Assembly (NCBI GenBank): GCA_019055375.1
Contig: JAHQIW010005485.1
Coordinates: forward strand, 620,001-684,000
Source of the DNA: Parelaphostrongylus tenuis
Lineage: Eukaryota; Nematoda; Chromadorea; Rhabditida; Metastrongylidae
Direction: 5' to 3'
Length of the DNA: 64,000 nt
Shown: piece after piece, positions 13,601 through 25,600 of the stretch
How the letters are laid out: every line of letters begins with the position of its first letter
How positions within the stretch are numbered: position 1 is the first letter of the stretch
Program-made: the position numbers and the translations under genes
Notes under the pieces: generated by a model
Database searches by the model: none
Seen by the model: the letters and a program-made list of their open reading frames with translations, nothing else
Told to the model about the DNA's origin: nothing

Positions 13601-16600
13601 TGTTATATCAGTATATTCCATACACTAGCCATGATTAGGAGGGACTGTGCCCAAGAGCTAGCGATGCTCAGCGGGGCCCGACGCGGAATTGATCCGACAT
13701 TGCTGGTGCCATCGTCCACGACACTGGTTGCTTTTTCTTTGGGAATCGATCACAAATATCCTACGGAGCACCTCAGCCTGGTTATTCTCAAGATTTCTCG
13801 GAGATGTTCTCGACCGATATTCTACAACGTTCGTGAAGAAGATGAAATCTTCAAGCAAACGAAAAGAGGAATCAAATATCAGAAGTACTACGACCACCCC
13901 AGTGAAGAAAACCTGTTATACGGGTCAAATACGCATGGGAAAAGGAACTAGATCTACCCCAACGACTGAAATGGAGTGATAGTTCACTATCAGCTCAAAT
14001 ATCGGTCAATGAGCTTCTTCGAAAAGACGCTTTCTCTAACTGTGTCAAAAGACCTTACTACGAAAGAAATTTGACCTGGGTCGTAGTGTTCAGCGGAGAC
14101 GTACATCGAATCCCACACCGCAGTTGTACCGGTACCTGTTGTGGGACCGATGCGTGCAATTTCGTCACGAGGTTCCCGAATTCTGCATCCTCTCGGGCCA
14201 CATTCTCTGCTCCCGTAACGTAATATCTTAAGAAAAAAAAAAAGATATTATAGCAGTTCTACTCTCAAGACCGGCTTTCTCTTGACCTCGGAATCAAGAA
14301 GATTGTCAATAAGTTTCATTTGAAATTGAGCACACCACAAGGTTGGTATAATACTTATTCGGCTAACGTTTCGACGTCTTCGTCCTAGCCGATGATTCAA
14401 GTAGATGTCTACAATCGTCCGTACTCGTTGTAAGCATCTAGAACGAAAGTCCTATTTACAGAGGTAATGCCGAGTGAGGTTTCTCATTTTAGCAGTGCTG
14501 CATCAAAGATTTCACTCGAACGAAACGAAGTAGAAGATCTACGACAAGGACGAACAACTGCGTAAATCGGCTCATGTCGTCGATTCTGAAGAAGACGAAG
14601 ACGTTGAAATATTATCCAAATAATCATTTACATATCAACCTTGTGGTACGTACTAAATTGTAAAATTAATGTAGATGCTGGAATCAAATAAAACTGTTAT
14701 TATCAAGTATACGCATCGACGATCGCCTATTCGATATAAATTCGTTAGTTGAAGCATTTTAACACCAAATTAATGTTGGATGAACCTACTCAGATAATTT
14801 GTGAATTTCTTTGATAGAATTATTGATCAAGCCCATGATGGAGTTCGTTTGGAATAAAGCAGCTACTTCAACAACTGGTGCCGAAGGCACGCCAGAATGC
14901 GTCGGTAATACGGGAAATCCAGCTGCCCGTGAAGAATAAGTCCTGCAATTACTACTGCCTGACTGTTTCCTTACCCTAGATTGAAGAATAAGAAAGAATT
15001 CAGATGCGACATAATATGCTTACTTATTCGTAAATTGATCAGATGGACGATGAATGAGTCGATCCTTGGGACCCATGTGGCAAGTCATCGAAAAGAGCTA
15101 AACGGAAATACAAAAACGTAGTAGCACTGGCTTAAAGTGATAAATGACTTTTTTTGAGGAAAAAGGATGGGAAACTAGATAAGCTCACAAACCTTTTCAT
15201 CATGAGATTCTTCTTGTTGTAGTCGATCATTGTCAACAAAATCTAACCACACATTCTGCAAAATTATAACCTGAATAGAAACCCAAAAAACATCCAAGAC
15301 TCCCTGATTGCAAACCGTATCATCTGCCAAGACCAGCTGGAGAAGGTAGTCAAGATCAAACACAGAGAAATCAAATCCTGATCGCGTAACCTCGTGACTG
15401 CAGAAAAGCCATCCATTCACAGCTTTCGCGAGTCTTAAATAGTAGCAATAGATAAATCTCTATGGATGACCTCTATGAAGCACTCACCCTTTTGGATCAG
15501 CTACTTCACTAAGCACTTTCTTACATGGTCTAAGAACTGATTCTGCCGTTGAGGAATCCAGAAAACGACGAGCAAAGCAATATTTCCTCCTTAAACGTGC
15601 AGTTTTAGCGACAGTAATATTAGTCAAAAAAATTGTGAAATTTAGAAAAACTGCAGCAAACCTCACCCATTCACTGTCTTCAGGCTATATGACTCTATAG
15701 CAAGACGTTGTAAAGCGAGAGGGAACACTGTACTTTCCGAAGAAACGGAAACAAACTCAGCCCATCTATAGACCGCCAGCCTTTTCGTTGTCAACAATAT
15801 AGACGATTTTGAAGCAGCTCTCTGGAGACAACGACATTATATAATATTTTGTTAAGGAAACCAGCATACGATTCACTTCTCACCTTGCAAGCTTCTTCCA
15901 CAGTCAGCTTTTCCTTCATTACAAATGTTTCATATAAGATTTGATAGAAAGTTGGATAGCTCCGGCTTTCCACCAGTAAAAGAAGATAAGTGGCCCATGG
16001 TGATACACCGAACATTGAATCCGCAATTAACGCCAGAGGAGCATGATCCGAAGTGAACATCGAGAAGATACCATGAGAATTCTCTTTCCATGATTTTAAC
16101 ATTTGCTAAAGATTTTGAGACATCAATACGCAAGAATAGATAGAAACAGTGGGAGATAAACCATAAAATGAGCGCGAGTCTTGGTCGTTAGAGGTGTTTT
16201 GTGACACGCATGTGCTCCACCGATGAAAGATGGCTTGATTCCGCGCTCAAGGCTCACCAAGCCTTCCATCCTTTCGCGGTCACTGAACAGGTATCAGACT
16301 CATCTGATAGGATAGTAGCCCAATTGATATATCGGTACGCAACCGCGGGTCATTGTAGAAGCCATACACGCATCCAACCACCTCAAAAGATGCTAGATGT
16401 GGGCGAATATATGGTGAATCACTCAGACAATGATTAACGCTGAGAGTCTCATCCTTTATATCAATAAAATGACATATTTTAGATATACTAAGTTGGCAAT
16501 TTTCAAAAATTACACGCAATTTATGTAAGACAGCCTTGGTTTCACTTGCAGAAACCATAAACTATACCGTTCGTTTCGAGTGTTTTTTTTTAAGAGCACG

Positions 16601-19600
16601 CTCAAATTTCAATATATATCTGGTAGTTATTCTTTGAACCAAGATGTCATGTAGTCTGTTTCTGGCTCTTGTACAGCTCGACACGCGCGTTTCGGCCTTG
16701 GCAGCCTTGTCAGCTGGGCGAGCTCCAACCCCAGTCAAGTAATTAATTTCAACTGACGGTATGTGTGAATCGCACATTGTCACCTACTATGTGTTAGGGA
16801 GGGTATGGGTTCCCCTCGAGAGGATTGGCTAAAGACAAAGGGTGTGCCCGACTAACGAGGCAGCTAAGGCCGAAACACGTGTATCGGGCTGTACAAGAGC
16901 TCATAAACAGATCACATGCCATGTTGGCGCAAATAATAACTATCGGATAAACTATAAATTCCTGAAACTCTCAAAGTTTCGGCGATGACCAATCTCTAAT
17001 GGATGCGCTATGCACTCGACTTCATCATCAATCGATTGCTTGAGGTATTTGGATGCATATCTGAGCTATAAAACGATTCGCGATGGCCCAGCGATGTATC
17101 AAGTCCGTGCGACTATCCTCCCACACAAGTCCGGGTACTAGCCGACCGCCCCAGAAGGATGGATGATTTGGTGAGCCACAAGCGCGGGATCAAACCATCG
17201 ATCATGCGTGTCGCAAGGCAACTCTAACCTCTGAGCTTCAAGCACTTATTTATTGGCTCCAAAAACTATCATGACTATCACAAAAAAAAACTATCACGCC
17301 AAAATTAATTATAAAAAGCAGAACCTGGTAAAGATTATAGATCATATCCGGAATTCCCAATAAATTCTTCGTATCATTCATGAAGGCTATGTGCACGATT
17401 GAACCCAAGAGTTGTAATGTTGCCTAAATATGATAGTGGATAAATATTCGAATGCCATTCAATAGTAGTAGTTATAGTTGTGGCTAGTCGTAGTAATGGT
17501 TTTCTTGGCTTAAGTCATCAATCACTTCCACCCTTCAGGGATGGCGGTTGACCGATAGCATAGTGCAACTCGCAAAAGTCGCGCGATTTTCGCTACTCAA
17601 ATAGGGTGCTTCTTCCATTTAAAGAGTAGGTTCATCAGGCTATCAGCCACCATACTTTGACAGGTTTGGTCGGGTATGCGATTTCGCCTTATAAACCCAG
17701 TTGAGCTGACAGCTATTCTAATTACTAATACTCGAAATTGATCGTATTTTTGATGCATTTTGCACTGTTATGATGCTTTTCTATATTCCTAAGAGAATTG
17801 AGTGCTGAGCAAAAACACGACCTCAGGCGGGAATCGAACCCACATTGATATGTTGATGAATGAGAGTCGGGCAAATGTGCCTCAGTGGTGTAGTGGTAGA
17901 GCACGCGTCCCCGGATAGGATGGAACGTGGGTTCGATTCCCGCCTGAGGTCGTGTTTTTGCTCACCACTCAATTCTCTTAGGAATATAGAAAAATTTTGT
18001 CTAGTGAGAAAGGCCTTCATACACTCGTGTACCTTACCTGGTACACGTCCCTTAGGGGATATAGGCGTTGGTTCGAACCCCATACTCGTCCACTTTTTTG
18101 GTAACAAGTGTTACTATTCAAGATGAACTAAAGCAGCAGAACTTCTCATTTTCACGAGCTATCTATAGCGTGAAGCACAGTCATGCCGATCTAACAAACC
18201 TGTCGGCATGGCGAGATGGCCGAGCGGTCTAAGGCGCTGGTTTTAGGCACCAGTCCCTTCGGGGGCGTGGGTTCGAATCCCACTCTCGTCAGTTCTTTTG
18301 TTAAGGAAGGTATACCAAGGTATATGAACAGGACGCAACAAAAAAATTCATACTTTAGCGAATTCCCCATGGCATGAAGGAAAGTCTCGTCGGCCTCATG
18401 ACCTCTCACCGCGGCGAGATGGCCGAGCGGTCCAAGGCGCTGGTTTAAGGCACCAGTCCCTTCGGGGGCGTGGGTTCGAATCCCACTCTCGTCACTTCTT
18501 TTGATGAGGAGGGTTATCAAAGAATATTAATAAACGCAACGGGACAAGTCACCTCTAACGAGTTATCTGTGGCATGAATCACAGTATTGTCGTTTTGACA
18601 AATTACGCAGTACGGTGAGATGGCTAAGCGTATAAAGCGTTAATCTAACGCACAGTCCCTTCAAGGGCATGAGTTCGAATCCCACTCTCGGCACCGGCGA
18701 TGATATTTTAATACTGACTGATAAGGGAGATAATCAAAGCAAGTAGTCGTACGTAGTAAATAAACGTATTTGATATAACCTATTAGTCAGCCCTCTTTGA
18801 TAGACCACTGACATGCGTGGCTCAAAAAATGATAACCAGGCATATTTGATACGTAATTTGACGTACTTACGCTATCAGTATTCCAAACAGCTGGGCGCCG
18901 TACACAAAGCAAATCAATCCAAGCGCGTAGATATTTGCCGACATCATGAACGTGTTTCGAGTAGTACTTGAAATAATAAGAACTCCAAATTTTCCAGAAG
19001 ACTGGAAGACAGTGGACAAATGTTTAAGAAAATGCTTGAACATTAGCAAAAAAGTAAGAATAAAGAAAAATAAAGAAATAATAATAAAATAATAAAACAA
19101 AAAAGTAGGAATAAACCATGCTCATAAACTAGTAGAGTTTAACAACAGTATCTGCCCATTATGAGGGTCTCCAATTGAAAAACCTATCTCACTCGCCTGA
19201 CAGAAACTTTTCTCAGGAGCGTTAGTTATCATTCGAAAGCTTAGAGTTCCTGCTAGAACCCCATGTGATGGATTTTCGAAAAAGCATTTCTTGTGACGTT
19301 TGCTACAGAAGGGAATTCCTTGCGTTCCAGACGCGCATATTTATCGCCGGACAGAGCTCTTTCCTTGGACTATTGGTAATCACTCAAGAGTGTAATGTTT
19401 GCTGATTCACACGGCACGCTTATTTTCTGCAAAAACCATTTCTCTGCAATGCAACAGAGATCAGTTGATTTTACATACGCGAACAAAGGGATCCTTGCTC
19501 AATCCATGTGTCGGTGAGCGAAACCGACAGGTGTAGTGCTGACGCAATACTTCTCTGCACGTGCATATGCTCGAAAATGAATGATCATCGCGTCCGCGCA

Positions 19601-22600
19601 TTTGTCGCCTTAACCAACGGCACGCGAGTTGGTCAAAGACCTCTTTGCTCACGTATGTGAATTCAACTAAATTTCCACGTTGCATTAAAGAGAAACGGTC
19701 TTTCCAGAAAACAAGCACAGCGTTGGAATCGGCAAAAATTACGTTCCCGAATGGCTACTGATAGTCCAAAGAGCTCTGTCCGGCGAGAAGTATGCGCTCT
19801 GAGACACAGTTTTGTGTTGACTTTACAGCGTTTTAGAAGGGTCTTTTCGAAAACCCGCGACGTCGGGCTGTGGTCGGAATGCTGAGCTTTCGAATGATTA
19901 CTAACATTCCCATAAAAAGTTCCTGTTCAGCGAATGAGATCGGTTTTTCATTTGTCGCCTCTTAATGAACATGTACCTTTACAACTAACCGACAACGATG
20001 AGCATATGAGACGAACGATCGGTGTAGGCGTCAACGATGGCCCAGATAACCACTGTACTGCGTACGAGCATTGATCAACGTGTAGAATTCTTTCGAATAC
20101 CTCCATAAATCTTAAGTCAAACAAGAAATTATGGGTAACTGTATAGAAATGGGGAATAAAAAATGAGACAGAGCTAGTACTATTCCGTTTTCTAAACAGA
20201 AAAAACCCAGTAAACTAAAATTTTACCAACACCAACAAGAGCTGATAATGCCTTTTTGATTTAGCTATTACTACAAGGCTAATAAACAGTTCTATAAGTT
20301 ATAATTTGATAAATAAAAATCACGAAAATTCGAAGGCTTTTAAATCTTATCTATCAGACTAAGGGCAGGAGTGGTCGTAGCCGAATGTTGTCATACCCAC
20401 GCAGCGCAGAGCCGATTCCTACCCCAACACTTTGCGGCAACCAATTCCTATGGAACGTCGCAGCCTGGTTATCCTCGAGATAACAAGATGTGTAGAACTA
20501 GTACCTTACGACTTTCATGAAGAAGACAAATCGATACGAATTGAATGCTAGAAGTACTGTGATCGGCACACTGGAAGAAAAACTATGATACGGACCAAAT
20601 TGAGTAATAAAGTGAAGTGATTCATCAAACTCGTGGTATCAGCCGAATAGAAAGACCACAATTGATTGGTAATGGCGACGTAAAAGGAAAGTCAATTCTC
20701 AATATGCTAAGCATTGAATGAAATTTCAGAAATTTTCTCTCCGTGTAAGAGAGCTTTGACACGAATTCTTTGCATCTTTTCTACTTATTTCTGCAAATCT
20801 AAGTTCACCTTGGGCGAAAATGATTGATAAAGTCATCATAATATCAGCACTTTAAAACAAACAACTATAGGAATAACTCACGCTTTGTGAGATCCAATGG
20901 ATGAGACCTTTGGATGATACATTTCCAGAAGCCGTGCCACAAGCACGACAGATGCCGTAGAACAACCAGCTGTTACTAACTCATTCAATAACGGAACACC
21001 ATGATCCAAAAAAGCAGAAACGCTGCAATTACGTCGTAAATACTTGATGACATTGATATAGCATCTACCGAGAAACAAACATTGATTGTTCAAGCTTACC
21101 TATCCAAACAGCTCTGACATATATAGATGAAAAAAGCAGTCAATTCGCCCTGTGGTGCCTTCGTGTTCTTAAAGTTGTGACAATCAAACCAAACAAAACA
21201 TTTCAAATAAAGACTACCGTTGAAACTTTTATTCCATCAGTTTTTAGCAACTTTGCGATGCTAAACTTATATATCCAAAAATGTTGAGTGCGATGGAAAA
21301 TAATCGACACCAGGCGAGAGTTGAACCCATGTCTCACTCGTAGCGGGAACGTGCGTTGCCACTGCACCACCGAGTCCACCGCTCTACAACCAATCTTTCT
21401 GCGACGGAATTAACTGCAGCTGTCAGCAACTAGCCGCCGACGGGTTTGCTCTGCTAAGCACATAATAGCTTTGAACTCAATTAAACCAGCGGTTTTTTAC
21501 GATGCAGTGATCTCACGCGCTCGTCGTGTGGGTGAAACGCGGGTTCAACTCTAGCTGCGATCGAATGTTTGTGCACTTAAAAAGCATATAATTGAAAATT
21601 ACTGTATTGTTACTCCACGAATATCTTTCCCGATTAGTGAAGTACAATCAACAGCCTTGTCAATCAAAATGATATGCCACTCTAATTTTACATTTGAATT
21701 TTCCAATGCATTGAAAGTCATGAAATTTTCGACATCAGACAAAGTGCAACTGAAAGTGCAGCTTTTCCACCGGTGGAATAACTTTTTTTTTATTCTCCTG
21801 AACGCTTCTCTCCATTTCGCTCAACATAAGGACTTCCGAGTTTTTTTCTGAGAAAACACTACACTCATTGCCGTTATCTCATGGATTATGTAAATCAATC
21901 GCCAAATTCCTCCTCCATTTCCAAGAAATTAGTTGCACCCTAAGCATATAGTCAAATGGAACGCACCTTAGAACTGAGTTTCAACTTGATCAAGATATCC
22001 CAGCAAAACTGATTGAAGAGATGTTCATGGTCGGGGCATTCGACTGGCCAACTTCGACACTTGCCGTATCGACTTTGCTATCATTCCATTAGAGTTACCA
22101 CAATGCATGGAGTGCGCCTGGAATTGTCATATGACAAAAAAGGCTCTACTAATGAAATTCATTACTCAAAGCCAGATGATCATTTCCATCTTCAGCTTGG
22201 TTTTCTTTTGCCACCCACTCCCTTTTTTTTTAATTCGATGGACGCATTTGTTCCAAAAGGTCTCTTTTTGTGTCACTAGAAGACTTTTTCAAGCAAAATC
22301 TCTATGTGACTAATATAAGCCTGCCGGTTTTTTTACAAAATGCGTAGGAGAAAAGCTATTTTCATCAAAAAGACCAAGACCATGGGTAAGAAAATGACTT
22401 CATCAGGAGTCACATCAGCCACTCGTTCAAAAGCGCAGCAAGAATCTCGCAAAGCAGAAAAAAAGAATTCAACGCACTTCGTCTCTTGAAAACCGTTAAA
22501 CTAGCGTTAGACTGCAAGTGTTAGAAACACAAGTGTAAGAAAATCAAATACTTAATCAACTTTTCAATCTCTAAACTACCTTCATTACAGTATCTGCAGA

Positions 22601-25600
22601 AATCTCATGTACTGATGGATCTAACCACAACTGATTTCCAGCCTCATTCATACCCCAGTGAACACCGGACATTATACGGCGAGCCAATCGGTTAGCAGCA
22701 TCATCTGGAGGCTAAATTATGGAAAAAACATGGATTCTATCTCGCACATGAAATCGATAATACTGATGATTAACTCATAAACTCCTGTACCTTGTAAATA
22801 AGCCACTTTCCTAGTATGCTTACAGACGCTGGTGAAAGCTTGCACTCGGATAAATTTGAAGAACTCAGGACATCGACGGCATACTGGAAACTTCCCCACT
22901 CAAAACGACAACCACAAAATAGCTAGAAGTAAAATCAGCTCACATTGTCCATGCGCGATATGTTGCGATCCAAAATCGTCAACAACTGATCGAATGCGCC
23001 CGGTTTTCTCGACAGCAATAAAGCGATAGCCTCGCCTCCAACTTTGTATAGACTCTCACGTGACGATTCGTCACAAAAGCAAATCTGAGTCATTTTATTC
23101 ACTAATTCGTGACAAAAAAAAACATTGACAGAAGGACAGAAGTGAGAATATCATCAAACAGATTTACCTCTACAATCTCCTTTGTTAAATTAGCAGGACC
23201 GCTATGAGATTGAGATACGATTGCTGCTAGTGCGTTGACAATAAAAACGGAGTCCAGTGGACCAATCGTTTCAGCTCTTTCCTTCAAACCATCTGTAAAT
23301 AAGAAGAACACAATGTATTGCCATGCACAAACGGAAAACAATGATATTTTCGACACTTGCGAGTTGGAGAGTCTCGCTTTTAGAGAACGCTCTCAAACAT
23401 CGATCACCTTTTTTATTCCTGGCAACAAGTTCTGATATCGGAATATCATAGAGTTCTGAAACTGTTATTCTTTCAGCTGATCGAAGCAGATATTCACAAC
23501 GACTACGGCACTCATCACTGACGCTATCAAATGGTAAATCAACGAGAAACTGCCATAGACCGAACCTGGAAACCATGACATTATGTATAATTTAGACAAT
23601 TTTTTGTTTTACTGCTTTATTAGCAGAATTATCATTCTCTAACTGTCCACCATAAACTGCTGAGTTACATGTAAAACACTGGACACCAGGCGGGAATGAA
23701 CTCGCGTATCACCCTCACCAAGGGATGCGCTATCACCATAAATCAGGGTCACCGTTCTGCTGCACCTTTTTCCGATGTACCTCATCGCCGCTGACAACAA
23801 CTCACCTTTGAAGGGTTTGGACGGGCAAGGATATATTAACACTAAACCCAGCTGGCCTAGTGGTAGCCTCAGTGGTCTAGCAGTAGCAGGCTCCACAGCT
23901 TGGGTGCAACGCGGGTTCGAGTCCCGCCTGAGGTCGACTTTGCATATCACTCAACATTCTCATATGACATCAAGTGTAGTATGAAACAAACTGGTAATGT
24001 CAAAAAGGAGATGTGAAAAACCACCCAGGCCGATTCACAATGTATTGTACAGCAAGAATCACCACACGGTCGACCTCTCTCTGCAATTGGTTTTCTTCTC
24101 CACTATGTAATAAATTGCGAGTCACCATCCAAAAATTACATAGTTCTCGCACACTCTGCCTGAAAAATGAGAACAAATTAGAAAATTTAAAGCCACAAAT
24201 TAGAATAGCAGTTTGGTTGAAACGCTGTTTAAGATTACAAAACTCAGAGCGTTGAATATATGTAAAGCAAACGACCTTAGGCAGGAGTTGAACCCATTTT
24301 AACCCATACCGTGGACGCCTGCTACAACAACATGACCGGAAGCACTGCCTGCTTCATTGCCACTTCCTCCACGATAAGAATCATCGGAGCTGTCACCAAC
24401 CTTTCCTCAATGGGTTTGGTCTGCTAAGCACATATCGGCGCTAAACTCAGATGAGCTGACAGCTGTACTTATCTGGCCGATATGTGCTCACCAGACCAAA
24501 CCTGCCGACGGTTAGTTGCTGACAAATTGGACAGCTTACATCAAAAACGAGTGGTAGCAGAGCTGTGGTATTATTAGTGTAGTGGCAGCATGCGTCATCG
24601 TTATGGCTGAGACGTAAATTCACAGGGTTGGCTAGATGTTTTGGATATCATTCAACATTCTGATGTATAGTTGTAATATCAATACACTGCCAAAAGGTAG
24701 TATAATAAGGAATTCTTATAGATTATACCATTCAAGATTGTCTAACAAAATAATTTCCTTTAAAAAATGGAACTAATACGAGATTGAATACCTTAGACCA
24801 TTTCCTAATTGTTTACAGAAAAGCTTGTAGCTGGGGGCACAATAAGTGGATAAACCGGTATCGAGGACCTGCAATTAGTTACTCCAATTAATGTCCCACC
24901 TATACATTCCCATAGAAAACCAAAAAACCAACCTTCATGAGCAGAAGCTGAAATGCAACTAATGCTGCAAACTGGTCTCCCTTTTCTGCGGCTAAATCTT
25001 AATCATTACGAAAGAAAATTTGAAATAATACTATAGTCATTTAGACTAGGAAACCCCACCTGAATTCGAAAAACTAAGATAAGCCAATGAATAAAGCTCA
25101 GAAATAGGAAGCTGGTCGAAGAGGCTTATGAGATCGCATTCATTGATCGTAATAAGGGAAAAGCTGCCCTTAAAATATAACTACAAAACAACATGGGAGG
25201 TCGGTTCATAGACACAGTAAACAAGAACCTCTTCATCATCATCGCTAAGGATAGTCCAAGCTGAATCTTCCGCTTCTGAAAGGCCGATCTGACGAAGGAA
25301 AGATTCTCGTGCACTTCAGATGAAAACAAAGGGATTGTTTTAGATTGAATTAGTAAAATAAGTGTGGGATGAGCATTGCGAGAAACTAATCAACTTGAAA
25401 ATACGAGCATTACTGAAGATGTCTTTTTATTGATAACAATTCTATAACCTGAGAAATCAAGAATCCGTCTCCGAAGTGGCCTAAACGAGTGCATAAGTTT
25501 TCAAACGATAGTTCATAGTTTTCTTTTGTGAGCCAAATATGAGAACCGAATTTTATAATCATTTCGAACAGTTGGTGTTTCGGCGAGTACGACTTCTGAT

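Noticed and set aside
13580..13979. Two overlapping 96-123 codon frames as a gene
   Set aside because: The interval is a family D repeat with matching non-coding copies at 20.4 and 30.8 kb.
22013..22313. Possible plus-strand gene with CRIDFAIIPL-like sequence
   Set aside because: Short, overlapping frames, no splice phases, and located inside a well-supported minus-strand intron.
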